From: SIAQ01 sp963767835
GTDB taxonomy: Bacteria > Planctomycetota > Planctomycetia > Gemmatales > Gemmataceae
Length of the DNA stretch: 64,000 nt
Reading direction: 5' to 3'
NCBI GenBank assembly: GCA_963767835.1
Contig: CAVYFY010000019.1
Location: 310,001 to 374,000, forward strand
In this document: piece after piece, positions 35,416 to 44,805 of the stretch
Numbering within the stretch: the first letter of the stretch is position 1
How the letters are laid out: every line of letters begins with the position of its first letter
The notes under the pieces: model-generated
The model's database searches: none
What the model was told of the DNA's origin: nothing
The model's input: only the letters and a program-made list of their open reading frames with translations
Made by a program: the position numbers and the translations under genes

Positions 35416-36831
35416 ATGGCTAATGCCCGATGCGGATTTCTGAACTATCGGACGCTTTGCGCGACCATGTTGTTGGCTTGTTGTTTCATGCCGTTTGCCA
35501 TCTCCCAGCCGATGCCGAAAACCGACGCGCCCAAACCCCTGCCGGAGCAGGTTGTCGCCGCTTGGGAGAAAGCTGGAGGCAAAACGGGCTGGACGGGATG
35601 GAATACGCATGGAGATCTCTGTTTTCAAAATGAGCCGGCTGGTTTAGCCGAGGTCGTGCCCGCATTTTGGTTTCGGGATGATGTTATCCCCCCAGCCGGA
35701 AAACTGCCCGTGCCAGAGGTGCCTTTCGGACTTTATCTTGGGGGTTGGGAGATACCAAACGCTGCGCTGACGGCCGCGGCTTCCTTCAAAACCCTGCGAT
35801 CACTCTATCTTCACACCGAGATCACGGACGCGGGCTTGAAGGAGTTGGCCAAATTGAAGGAACTGCAATCGCTGCGCCTTTACGCCCGGACCGTGACCGA
35901 TGCTGGCCTGAAGGAACTGTCTGACCTCAAAGGACTACGCCTGCTGGTTGTCTACAACGCCTCGGTGACGGACGCCGGGTTGATGGAGCTATCACGGCTC
36001 GAGAGATTACAGATTTTAGACCTAAGTGGCACGAGGGTGACCGGCGCCGGCCTCAAACAATTGGCGAGCCTGAAGAAGCTCCACACCCTCTCACTGTATA
36101 ACACCAACGCTACGGACGCAGGCTTAAGGGATTTGGCTAGTCTGAAGAATCTGCACACGCTCTCCCTTAACGGCACGCAGGTGACGGACGCCGGTTTGAA
36201 CGAAGTCGGCAAAGTCACCGGCTTGCGTTCGCTGAGCCTCCCGAAAAAGGTAACGAACGTTGGCCTTAAAGACCTCGCTCCCCTCAAGGAGCTACAATCG
36301 CTGAGCCTTTGGGAGTGCAATCAGGTGAGCGATGCCGGTTTGAAGGAACTGGCCGGGCTCAAGGACATGCGCGACCTGGGCATTGCAGGCACACAAGTCA
36401 CCGACGAGGGCGTAAAGGGGCTGGTCGGATTCAAGAAGATGCAGTCCCTGGACTTAAGTCGCACCAAAGTGACAGACGTGGGAATCAAGGAATTGACCAA
36501 ATTGGAAAACGTGAAGGGGTTGTTTCTCTACCAGACCAAGATAACGGACGCGGGCCTCAATGACCTGGCGAAATTCCAAAGCCTGGAACGGCTTGACCTT
36601 TCCAACACCCATGTGACAAATGCAGGTATGAAGGAGTTGGCGAAATTCAGGGCCCTCAGAACATTGCACCTTGAGGCCACCATCGTGACCGACGCGGGCC
36701 TGTTGGAACTGGCCAAGTTGAAAAGCCTTCGGCACCTGACCGTTGGCCCCTACGATTTTGAAATAACGACTGATGGCTTGGCAAAGCTACAAAAGGCGCT
36801 TCCGGATTGCCGGATCGATCGCGTGCCATAA
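35416..36831 (+). CDS. Leucine-rich-repeat protein, secreted
   Basis: 471 residues. The start at 35416 has GGAG upstream and gives a signal peptide (TLCATMLLACCFMPFAIS). After about residue 120, at least 13 repeats of roughly 24 residues follow the pattern VTDAGLKELAxLKxLxxLxL, the bacterial GALA/TpLRR-like type. Low-GC stretches compared with neighbours hint at separate ancestry. It is probably a protein-binding solenoid outside the cytoplasm. Partners unknown. Confidence 0.88.
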   Translation: MANARCGFLNYRTLCATMLLACCFMPFAISQPMPKTDAPKPLPEQVVAAWEKAGGKTGWTGWNTHGDLCFQNEPAGLAEVVPAFWFRDDVIPPAGKLPVPEVPFGLYLGGWEIPNAALTAAASFKTLRSLYLHTEITDAGLKELAKLKELQSLRLYARTVTDAGLKELSDLKGLRLLVVYNASVTDAGLMELSRLERLQILDLSGTRVTGAGLKQLASLKKLHTLSLYNTNATDAGLRDLASLKNLHTLSLNGTQVTDAGLNEVGKVTGLRSLSLPKKVTNVGLKDLAPLKELQSLSLWECNQVSDAGLKELAGLKDMRDLGIAGTQVTDEGVKGLVGFKKMQSLDLSRTKVTDVGIKELTKLENVKGLFLYQTKITDAGLNDLAKFQSLERLDLSNTHVTNAGMKELAKFRALRTLHLEATIVTDAGLLELAKLKSLRHLTVGPYDFEITTDGLAKLQKALPDCRIDRVP

Positions 36832-36861
36832 CGGTGCGCAGTCGCCTCATGGGGAGACACC

Positions 36862-37105
36862 ATGCAAACCACATTGCGATTCGAAACCACGGTGCTGCCC
36901 GGCAACCGTGTTGAATTCAGCGCCTCCAGAGTTGCCGGAAGGCGCACACGTGGAAGTGACGGTGGTTGTCCCGTCACAATCCGCGCCGGCTCGCGTGTCG
37001 ATGATAGATTTCCTAAAGACGCTGCCCCCTGGCCCTTTGGTGTTCAAGACGCCTGCGGAGGCCGATGAGTATTTGCAAGAGGAACGGAATTCATGGGATC
37101 GTTAA
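36862..37105 (+). pseudogene. Antitoxin-like gene upstream of PIN toxin, frameshifted
   Basis: About 80 codons. ATG 36862 has GGGGAGA upstream. The first frame reads MQTTLRFETTVLPGNRVEF; the second resumes at APPELPEGAHVEVTVVV and ends TPAEADEYLQEERNSWDR, stopping at 37103-37105. The join is near 36915-36925. The N-terminal strand and the C-terminal EADxYLxEERxSWD tail are typical of small antitoxins beside PIN toxins. The stop overlaps the toxin start by 13 bases. Confidence 0.65.
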
Positions 37106-37536
37106 CGTTGCCGACCGGCGGGACGGTGTACGTCGATGCCATGGTTGTCATCTACACCGTGGAGCGTTATCCAAATTACTGGCCGCTCCTGGAACCATTG
37201 TGGTTGGCGGCTAAAGCCCGCGCGCTTGAGGTTCTCTCCAGCGAGTTGACGATTATGGAAGTGTTGGTGAAACCGTTGAAAACGAAAGACGCTGCGATGA
37301 TCTCAGCATTCGAACAATCGCTAACTGGGACCGACATGCGGCTTTTGCCGATCACGCAATCGATCCTGCGCGACGCGGCCCAACTGCGGGCGACGACCAA
37401 GCTGCGAACGCCGGACGCCATCCACGCGGCGACCGGGAAGCAAATCGGTTGTTCGCTGTTCGTGACGAATGACAGCGGATTTCGGACCGTGCCTGGACTG
37501 CCCGCCGTAATCCTTGACGATCTGCGGACGCCCTGA
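37093..37536 (+). CDS. PIN-domain toxin (VapC-like)
   Basis: 147 residues. PIN nucleases cut RNA. Acidic residues in family positions: YVDAMVVIYTVE (Asp near the N-terminus), the SELTIMEVLVKP helix, KLRTPDAIHAAT (central Asp), and FVTNDSGFR (C-terminal Asp). All four look intact, so it should be active. It overlaps the antitoxin gene and sits inside the MoxR/DUF58 locus, where it looks like an insertion. Confidence 0.85.
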   Translation: MGSLTLPTGGTVYVDAMVVIYTVERYPNYWPLLEPLWLAAKARALEVLSSELTIMEVLVKPLKTKDAAMISAFEQSLTGTDMRLLPITQSILRDAAQLRATTKLRTPDAIHAATGKQIGCSLFVTNDSGFRTVPGLPAVILDDLRTP

Positions 37537-37546
37537 GAACAATTAC

Positions 37547-38458
37547 ATGAGCACCACCAAAGACGACCCCCGCAAATACCTCGACCTGCGCACCCTCGCG
37601 AAAGTGCGCAGCCTCGAACTGAAAGCCCGCCTCATCGTCGAGGGCTATCTCTCCGGGCAGCACAAGAGCCCGTACCACGGCTTTTCCGTGGAGTTCGCTC
37701 AGCACCGCGAATATGTGCCGGGCGATGACATCAAGCACATCGATTGGAAGGTTTGGGGCCGCACCGGGAAGTTCTTTCTCAAGCAATACGAGGAGGAAAC
37801 GAACCTCGTCTGTTGGATCATGCTCGACACCTCGGAATCGATGAAGTACGGCTCCATCGACGGCGTGTCGAAATTCGACTACGCTTGCATGGCGGCGGCG
37901 GCATTGGCGTACATGGTGCTGCACCAGTCCGACGCCGTCGGCTTCGTCACCTTCGATTCGCAGGTTCGGCACTTCCTCAAGCCGTCGAGCCAGATGTCGC
38001 AGCTCAAGGAGATGGTGCACATCATGGGGGAAGGCGTCGGCAAGGAAAAGTCGGACATGGCCCCCTTGTTTCACGACATGGCCGAGCGCATCAACCGCCG
38101 GGCCATCATTTTCCTCTTGAGCGACATGTTCGAGGAATTGCAGCCCATCCTTTCCGGCATGAAGCACCTGCGGCACAAACGGCACGAGGTCGTGCTCTGG
38201 AACATCCTCGACAGCGCGGAGCTGACCTTCCCGTTTCAAGATTCGACGCTCTTTCGCGGCATGGAGCAATATCCCGATCTGCTGACCGACCCACGCGCCC
38301 TGCGGCAAGGCTATCTCGACCAGATCGAGGGCTTCATCCACCAGTTGCGCAAGGGCTGCCGGGACCAGAACATCGACTACGTGCAGATGCGCACCGACAC
38401 ACCCTTGAACGTGGCGATGTCGAGCTATCTGGCCCATCGGTCGAAAAGATCACGATAG
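37547..38458 (+). CDS. DUF58 domain protein
   Basis: 303 residues. The start ATG 37547 lies 11 bases after the toxin stop. It contains the DUF58 signature GFSVEFAQHREYVPGDDIKHIDWKVW split over residues 45-70, then a vWA-like fold with MLDTSESM (DxSxS-type site) and FLLSDMFEE. DUF58 proteins pair with MoxR ATPases and BatA/vWA membrane proteins, as here. Cytoplasmic, no membrane helix. The role in complex assembly or stress tolerance is inferred from family context. Confidence 0.92.
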   Translation: MSTTKDDPRKYLDLRTLAKVRSLELKARLIVEGYLSGQHKSPYHGFSVEFAQHREYVPGDDIKHIDWKVWGRTGKFFLKQYEEETNLVCWIMLDTSESMKYGSIDGVSKFDYACMAAAALAYMVLHQSDAVGFVTFDSQVRHFLKPSSQMSQLKEMVHIMGEGVGKEKSDMAPLFHDMAERINRRAIIFLLSDMFEELQPILSGMKHLRHKRHEVVLWNILDSAELTFPFQDSTLFRGMEQYPDLLTDPRALRQGYLDQIEGFIHQLRKGCRDQNIDYVQMRTDTPLNVAMSSYLAHRSKRSR

Positions 38459-38498
38459 AATTCTTGTGGAGGTAGAATTCAAGTAACATGAGGCGTTG

Positions 38499-38843
38499 AT
38501 GCCCAAGAAAGATGACGAAACCATCGAATTGGTAGCAAGGGCCATCGCGGAGGCTAATGAGAAAAATCGCCAAAGGGAGCGTCTCGAAATCGTGCTCTTG
38601 ATGGCGCTTTTTCTGGGTGGTTTGGGCTTCTAGATCGCCGGGGCGCTGGCGGATCGTTGGGAACTGCTTGTCCCCGGAGGATTTCTTCAGTTCATGACGG
38701 CTTGGCCGCTCAGGCAGATTGCCAAGCTTCGTGAAGACAAGACGCGATTGCAAATTGTTTTGCAATTGCTCAACTTGGCCACCAGCAAGGAAGCCAAGGT
38801 GTTGGCGGCCGCCCTGGTACGAAAACTGATCGAGCGGGTGTAA
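38499..38843 (+). pseudogene. Small membrane protein gene with in-frame TAG
   Basis: 114 sense codons if TAG (38631-38633, codon 45) is ignored. It reads MPKKDDETIELVARAIAEAN, then a hydrophobic VLLMALFLGGLGF, TAG, IAGALADRW, and a helical basic tail ending VLAAALVRKLIERV just before the sigma-like gene. Both sides look protein-like and continuous, so this is one gene broken by a nonsense change or a base error. Not recognised. Confidence 0.5.
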
Positions 38844-38845
38844 GT

Positions 38846-39169
38846 ATGACAGAAATCACGCGAAAAGCTTTGGTTGAGGTGAACGAAATACTGCATGCCG
38901 CGGGATGGGACCATCCCGTGGAATCGGCGTCGGCAATTGAAGAGCCGCCTGATGCACTCGAAATGAGCGAGGGGGAACGGCGGATCGATGAAGTGGTCGG
39001 GCAACTTGTCCCGGAGCTTCGCTCGGTCGCCGTAATGGCGTACATCGAGGGAAAGACGCTCGAAAGCATCGCCGAGATTCTCAGGGTCCCGCTCGGAACT
39101 GTCAAAACGCGGATGCATCTCGCCCGGGTCCTATTGCGTGAAAGCCTGCATGAACCGGAGAAGCCATGA
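38846..39169 (+). CDS. Sigma-70 region 4-type HTH protein
   Basis: 107 residues. The C-terminal half has the sigma region 4 helix-turn-helix: LVPELRSVAVMAYIEGKTLE followed by SIAEILRVPLGTVKTRMHLA. There is no region 2 in this gene; the N-terminal 50 residues are acidic. It therefore cannot alone act as a standard sigma factor. It starts 2 bases after the preceding broken gene. It could be a truncated ECF sigma or a dedicated DNA-binding regulator. Confidence 0.75.
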   Translation: MTEITRKALVEVNEILHAAGWDHPVESASAIEEPPDALEMSEGERRIDEVVGQLVPELRSVAVMAYIEGKTLESIAEILRVPLGTVKTRMHLARVLLRESLHEPEKP

Positions 39170-39303
39170 ACGAGTGCCTGAATTCGGGTTGACGTGAATT
39201 CGAATTGGCAGGCGAGATTGCATGCATTACATTGTTACCATAGACCGCGTTGGCGTTATGCCTGCGGAGTGGTTGGGAATCTACCTCAACACGGACGAAC
39301 AAC

Positions 39304-42300
39304 ATGCTCGGCGCACTCGCAACCTTCTGGCCCGCTCTGGCCGCCATCGCGGTTGGCATTCCGGTCATCATCCATTTGATCAACCGCAAGCGATACAAGA
39401 TCGTGCCGTGGGCGGCGATGCGCTTCCTCTTGGCGGCACAGAAGCAGACCCGCAAGCGCATGCGCATCGAACAGATCTTGCTCCTCGCTGTGCGCATGGC
39501 GGTCGTGGCTTTGATCCTGTTCGCCATGGCGGCGGTCATGCCGTGGGCGGAAGCCTGGTGGGCGGCGATCGGCTTGCAAAAACTCGGCACCGGCAAAGGG
39601 ACCAGGCAGCACCGCATTCATCATGTCATCGTGCTCGACGCCTCCTTGAGCATGAGCCAAAAGGTGGACGATCAAACCGCCTTCGAGATCGCCCGCCAGA
39701 TGGCCCTCAAGAAGATCGACGACAATCCCTCCGGCGACGGCTACAGCGTTCTCTTGCTCAAGGACAATCCAACCTGGCTCGTCGGCGAGGCGTCGCTCGA
39801 CGCCCGCAAGGTCAAGCGCGAAATCGAAGCCGTTAAGCCAGGGCATGGCAATGCATCCTTGCCGGTCGCCCTGAACATGATCGTCGCCAAGCTCAACGAG
39901 GCGGGCACGCGCTTCCCGGTGCAGGCGGTCTACTTCTTCACCGACATGCAACGCTCGACCTGGGCGTCTGTCGCCAGCGAGGCCAAGCTCGATCCCGACG
40001 GCAAGGAGAAAAATCCGTGCCTGGAGATTCAGAAAAAGGCGACCGCCATCTTCGTGGATGTCGGACCCGTCAAGGACAATGAGAATTGCGCCGTCGTCGG
40101 TCTGGAGTTCGACCCGGTGGCGACGCGTTATGTCACCACCGACGTGGATGTGCCGCTGCTTGCGACAGTCGCCAATTTTGGCTCCGAGCCAAAGAAGACC
40201 CGGGCCGAGGTGTTCATCGCCAAGGCCAAATCCAGCCCCGACGACGCGCCCATGCAGTTCCGCATTTTCACGACCGACAGGGCCGAATCCGAAGAGACAA
40301 TCGCGGGACGTTCGACCCATACGTTCCGCTTCGAGAAGATCCGTTTTCCATCGGCCGGGACCTATGTCGTGCAGGTCCGCATCGGCGATGACGCCCTCAA
40401 TGAAGACAACACGCGCAGCCTCGTCATCAGCGTGCGCGACACCGTGCCCGTTTTGCTCGTCAACGGCAAACCGTCGGCGGAGCGCTTCGAGCGAGGCACT
40501 GAGTTCTTGCGGCTCGCGCTCAACCCGTTCCCTGCCGGCGCCGAGACGAAGGGCTTCCCGCTGCGGCCCAGGGTCGTCAATTCTCTCGGGGACGTCAAGG
40601 ATGCCGATCTGGAAAAGTACGACTGCATCTATTTTTGTGATGTCGGGCAATTCGGCGCCGCCGACCTGCGCCGCATTGATGCCCATCTGCGCCGCGGCGG
40701 CGGGTTCGTCGTCACCCTGGGCGATAAGGCCGCGGAAAGGCTCGACCATTACAACGATATCTTCTTCAAGAACGAGCAGGGCATTCTCCCCGCCCAGCTC
40801 ATGAAGAAGATCGTCGCGCCGGCCGAGCATCGTTTCTACCTGCAAAACTCCGATCCGGACGCCTATCGCGAGCCGCCGCTGTTGGCGTTCATCGATGAAC
40901 CCGACAAGCGCACCTTGAGCAATGCCGTCTTCAAGCAATTCGTGTTGAGCGTGGTCCCCGAGGGGCGAGCGCGTACGGTGTTGGCGTTCATGCCGGAGGC
41001 CGCCCGACTGGACAAGGTGAAGCTGGACATGACGCTGCCGGTGAATGCGCCGGCGATCGTCGAGTGGAATCCGCTGCTCCCGAGGGCACAGCAGCCTGTC
41101 GCCCAAAAAGGCCGTGAGCGCCAGGCCGCGCGTTATCGGGGCAAGGTGGTGCTGCTGACCTCCACGGTCAACATGGACTGGAACACCTGGCCCGGCTCCC
41201 CGAGCTTTGGAGCGATGATGCACGAGATTACGCGCCTGGCCGTCTCAGGACGGCTGCGCGAACAGGCTGCCACGGTCGGCGGCATGCTCGAGGAGTATCT
41301 CCCCGGCGGCGGCGGCGAACTGGACGTGACGCTTCATCTGCCCGACAATCATCCCGACGGCAAGACCGTCCGCGTGCACACTCAACTCATCGATGACGTC
41401 AATCTGTTCCGCTGGCCGCTCGATTACAAGAGCACCGGCACCGATATCAGCGGCGTCTATTGTGCCGAGACCGGCAAGGGAGAAATCCCGTTCGCGGTCA
41501 ACGTGCCGGCGGGCTCCGCCGACCGCGGTGGGGCCGAAAGCGATCTGACCCGCCTGGATGAGTTGAAGCTCAAGGAGCTTTATCCCGACTGGAAATTCCA
41601 AATCGTCCGCAATCCGCTTGAAGGCGCCGTGGGCAACGCGCCGGTCAACCTGAACGCGGTTGCCACGACGGTGCCGATCGGCCCCGACCTGGCGAACGTC
41701 GCGCTTTTGCTGGTGCTGGCGCTCCTGTTCGCGGAGATTCTGCTCGCCTGGCATTTCGGGCATTACACGACTACCGAGGGGGCCGAGACCAACGCCCCGC
41801 AAGGCCCGACGCCGACGATTGTCGCCGCGGTTATTGCCGTGATCGCCACGCTTTGCTTCGCGGTCGGCGCCATTGTGGTCGCGCATGCCCGCTACACCGG
41901 CGATTTCTTGAGCTTCTTGCCGGAAATCGTTCGCAGCTTCCTCGAACACGATCCGGTGGCCGCGGGCGAAAGCGCCAAGTGGGAATATCAGACGGCCCCA
42001 TTCCTGTTCGGCTTGCCGCGCGAGGACTGGTGGACCGCCGTGATCGCGCTGGCGGCGGTCGCCCTGATCGTCTTGATCTACCGGATGGAAGCGCCGCGGG
42101 TGTCGGTGGTCTACAAGCTATTGCTGGGCGCTCTTCGGCTCATGCTCATCCTGACGGTGCTGTGCTTCCTGTTGCCGCGCCCCGAGGTGCAATACGCCCG
42201 GCAAGGGCATCCCGATCTGGTGCTGTTGATCGATGACACGCGCAGCATGGGCGAGCCGGATGTGTTTCGGGACAAGGATGTCATCGAGCGGATGAAGCGG

Positions 42301-44709
42301 CTGGGGGATTCGATCCGCGAGAAACTGGAGCGCGAGTTGCCGAGCAAGATCAGCGAACTGGAGACGGCCATCGCCGCCAAGGGGCCTGCTGCCGAGAAAA
42401 ATGCGGACGTGCAGGTGGAAGTGGAAGGGCTCAAGCAGCGTTTGAGTTACTGGAAGAAGCAGCGTGACAATCTCAACGCCAACCGCTGGCGGCCAAGCCG
42501 GCTGCAATTGACGCAGGCGATCCTGGCCCAGCCGGAACCGCACTGGCTCAAGACACTTTTGTCCAGGCAGAAGACCAAGGTGCATGTCTTCCACCTGGAT
42601 ATCAATGGCCGGGCGATCAAGCTGCATGACGCGAATGGCGACGCGGGTGAATTGATCGACGACGCCGACCTGGCCAAGGTCGATCGGGCCGTCAGCGCCA
42701 TCAGCGGGCTCGAACCAGTCGGCCAGGACAGCCGGCTGGGCACCTCCGTCAAGCAGGTCATCGACCACTATCGCGGCACGGCGCTCTACAGCGTCGTCAT
42801 GTTCACCGACGGCGTCACTACCCGCGATGAAACCATCGCCCAGGTCGCCGAATACGCCGCCCAGCGCAGCGTCTCCTTGTGGTTCGTCGGCATCGGCGAT
42901 GAGAACGAGTTGCGCGATCTCAAGCTCCATGACCTCAACGTCGAGGACGAAATCTACCTCGGCGATCGCGCTGTCTTCGAAGTTCGCCTGAGCGGCAACG
43001 GCTACAAGGATCTCGTCGTCCCCGTCGTCCTCAAGATCAAAACCAAGGACGGCAAGGAAAAAGAACTGAAGCGCGAAATGCAAAAAGTCCTCCCCAACGG
43101 CCGGCCCGCGACCATCCGCTTTTCCGATCAACCGAAGGTGGTGGGATCGCACGAATACATCATTGAGGTGGAGCCCCCCAAGCTCGAGGCGAACGAAAAG
43201 CCGATCCCGCTGGAGAATTTGCGTCTGACGCGGACGATTCGGGTAATCGATACCAAGAAGATCAACGTCTTATATGTGGAAGGGCAGCCGCGCTATGAAT
43301 TCCGCTACATCAAATTCCTGATGGAGCGCGAGATCGCGGACGACAAGGAGAACAAAAAGAAATCGATCGATCTGACCGTGTTGTTGCTCGATGCCGATCC
43401 CGACTGGGCCGCCAAGGACAACAAGGCGGGCAGAGGGACCGACAAGTCGGCGATCGCCAATTTCCCGCCGACCCTCGCGGAGCTAAATAAATACGACGTT
43501 CTCGTCATTGGCGATTGCGACCCCAAGCACAAGAAGCTGGTGAATAATCTGAAGAACATCGCCCATTATGTGAAAGGTGAGGACGAGAACGGCAAGAAAG
43601 CAAAAAAGGGGGGCGGGCTTTTGTTCCTGGGCGGGGTGTTCCACAATCCGCATCAGTACAAGGGAACGCCGCTCGCGGACGTGCTGCCGGTGGTGCCGCT
43701 GGTGGAAACCGGGCCGCCGGATTTCGCCCGCGTGGAGAAAGACAAATTCAAGCCCAAGCTGACGCCGGCGGGCCGCATGCATCCGATTTTCCGCTTCACG
43801 CCCAACGAGGCGGAGAACCTGACCATTCTGGAAAGGCTGCCGTCGATGTTCTGGTTTTCGTCCAAGTACAAGATCATCCCCGGGGCGCAGGTGCTTGTGG
43901 TCCATCCGACAGAGGAGAGCGGCGTCAAGAATATTGGGGCCGACGACACCAAGTTGCCGCTGGTGGTCGAGCAGCATGTCGGCGAGGGGCGCAGCATGTT
44001 CTTTGGATTCGATGAGACCTGGCGCTGGCGCAAGGAGGACGAATCGAAATTCAACACGTTCTGGATTCAAACGATGCGCGATCTGTCGCGCGGCCGCTCG
44101 ACGCTGACCAAGCTGCAACTGGATCGGCAGACGCCCTACCGCGTGGGCGAGACCATCAAAGTCACGGTCAACTTTCCCGACAGCACGCCCGGCGGGGTCG
44201 GCAAGGAGCCGCCCAAGGCCAATGAGAAAATCCCGGTGAAGGTGGCCGTGGAATTCTTTCCGCCGGACAAGGGGGACAAGGCCGAGCCGGAACTGCACAC
44301 GCTCGAGTTGGCCAAGGTGGAGAACAGCTGGGGCGCCTACGAAGGGAAATGGCCGGCGGGCCGCGAGGGGAAATATCGCTTTCGGCTCAACCAGCCCGAT
44401 GTCAGCGCCCTGCAGCCGGACAAGAAGAAGCCGAGCGCCGAAGCGGTGGTGGAGCTTCCGCCCGGAGAGCTGGAAAGGCTGCGTTTGAATTATCAGGAAT
44501 TGCAGCAGGCGGCCGACACGACGATGGGGAAATTCTACACGCTGGCGAAGGCCGACAATCTTTTGGACGATCTGCCGCTCGGCCCATCGATCTCGATGCG
44601 AATGCCGGTGCCGCCGACCGTCTTGTGGAACCACTGGCTGGTGTTCATCGGTGTTTTGTTCCTTGTTACGTCGGAATGGGTTTTGCGGAAATTTAAGCAT
44701 TTGTTATAA
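39304..44709 (+). CDS. BatA-like/vWA fusion, 1801-residue membrane protein
   Basis: The start at 39304 begins the BatA N-terminal module MLGALATFWPALAAIAVGIP with HLINRKRYKIVPWAAMRFL. A first vWA domain has DASLS at 112-116, followed by beta domains and a Gln-amidotransferase-like segment. Transmembrane helices lie near residue 800 (ALLLVLALLFAEILLAWHFG) and 840 (TIVAAVIAVIATLCFAVGAI). A second vWA domain near 974 has DDTRSMGEP, then a second GATase-like region and a final C-terminal helix (HWLVFIGVLFLVTSEWVL). In relatives the two halves are usually separate genes; here they are one frame. It is probably a membrane partner of MoxR/DUF58. Confidence 0.87.
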   Translation: MLGALATFWPALAAIAVGIPVIIHLINRKRYKIVPWAAMRFLLAAQKQTRKRMRIEQILLLAVRMAVVALILFAMAAVMPWAEAWWAAIGLQKLGTGKGTRQHRIHHVIVLDASLSMSQKVDDQTAFEIARQMALKKIDDNPSGDGYSVLLLKDNPTWLVGEASLDARKVKREIEAVKPGHGNASLPVALNMIVAKLNEAGTRFPVQAVYFFTDMQRSTWASVASEAKLDPDGKEKNPCLEIQKKATAIFVDVGPVKDNENCAVVGLEFDPVATRYVTTDVDVPLLATVANFGSEPKKTRAEVFIAKAKSSPDDAPMQFRIFTTDRAESEETIAGRSTHTFRFEKIRFPSAGTYVVQVRIGDDALNEDNTRSLVISVRDTVPVLLVNGKPSAERFERGTEFLRLALNPFPAGAETKGFPLRPRVVNSLGDVKDADLEKYDCIYFCDVGQFGAADLRRIDAHLRRGGGFVVTLGDKAAERLDHYNDIFFKNEQGILPAQLMKKIVAPAEHRFYLQNSDPDAYREPPLLAFIDEPDKRTLSNAVFKQFVLSVVPEGRARTVLAFMPEAARLDKVKLDMTLPVNAPAIVEWNPLLPRAQQPVAQKGRERQAARYRGKVVLLTSTVNMDWNTWPGSPSFGAMMHEITRLAVSGRLREQAATVGGMLEEYLPGGGGELDVTLHLPDNHPDGKTVRVHTQLIDDVNLFRWPLDYKSTGTDISGVYCAETGKGEIPFAVNVPAGSADRGGAESDLTRLDELKLKELYPDWKFQIVRNPLEGAVGNAPVNLNAVATTVPIGPDLANVALLLVLALLFAEILLAWHFGHYTTTEGAETNAPQGPTPTIVAAVIAVIATLCFAVGAIVVAHARYTGDFLSFLPEIVRSFLEHDPVAAGESAKWEYQTAPFLFGLPREDWWTAVIALAAVALIVLIYRMEAPRVSVVYKLLLGALRLMLILTVLCFLLPRPEVQYARQGHPDLVLLIDDTRSMGEPDVFRDKDVIERMKRLGDSIREKLERELPSKISELETAIAAKGPAAEKNADVQVEVEGLKQRLSYWKKQRDNLNANRWRPSRLQLTQAILAQPEPHWLKTLLSRQKTKVHVFHLDINGRAIKLHDANGDAGELIDDADLAKVDRAVSAISGLEPVGQDSRLGTSVKQVIDHYRGTALYSVVMFTDGVTTRDETIAQVAEYAAQRSVSLWFVGIGDENELRDLKLHDLNVEDEIYLGDRAVFEVRLSGNGYKDLVVPVVLKIKTKDGKEKELKREMQKVLPNGRPATIRFSDQPKVVGSHEYIIEVEPPKLEANEKPIPLENLRLTRTIRVIDTKKINVLYVEGQPRYEFRYIKFLMEREIADDKENKKKSIDLTVLLLDADPDWAAKDNKAGRGTDKSAIANFPPTLAELNKYDVLVIGDCDPKHKKLVNNLKNIAHYVKGEDENGKKAKKGGGLLFLGGVFHNPHQYKGTPLADVLPVVPLVETGPPDFARVEKDKFKPKLTPAGRMHPIFRFTPNEAENLTILERLPSMFWFSSKYKIIPGAQVLVVHPTEESGVKNIGADDTKLPLVVEQHVGEGRSMFFGFDETWRWRKEDESKFNTFWIQTMRDLSRGRSTLTKLQLDRQTPYRVGETIKVTVNFPDSTPGGVGKEPPKANEKIPVKVAVEFFPPDKGDKAEPELHTLELAKVENSWGAYEGKWPAGREGKYRFRLNQPDVSALQPDKKKPSAEAVVELPPGELERLRLNYQELQQAADTTMGKFYTLAKADNLLDDLPLGPSISMRMPVPPTVLWNHWLVFIGVLFLVTSEWVLRKFKHLL

Positions 44710-44715
44710 TTCCTC

Positions 44716-44785
44716 GGCGAGCCGCGCTCCCTAAGGAGCCGGTTATCGCCACTACCAACCGGCCGCTTACGCGGCTCGGCTCGCC
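44716..44785. repeat. Hairpin between the BatA/vWA gene and the coiled-coil gene
   Basis: GGCGAGCCG (44716-44724) pairs with CGGCTCGCC (44777-44785), with an inner CGGTT/AACCG. It ends in AAAAAG. It may reduce read-through between the two genes. Confidence 0.55.
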
Positions 44786-44805
44786 AAAAAGCAGAGGGGC
44801 TCGCC

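Noticed and set aside
36862..37536. Toxin-antitoxin pair as a novel defence system
   Set aside because: It fits ordinary PIN toxin/antitoxin arrangement; only its location is unusual.
38631..38633. TAG read as pyrrolysine
   Set aside because: Pyrrolysine decoding is not known in planctomycetes and no PYLIS-like context was seen; nonsense change or base error is simpler.
39286..41223. 645-codon antisense open frame under the BatA/vWA gene
   Set aside because: GC-rich third-position shadow of a well-supported gene; no domain signal.
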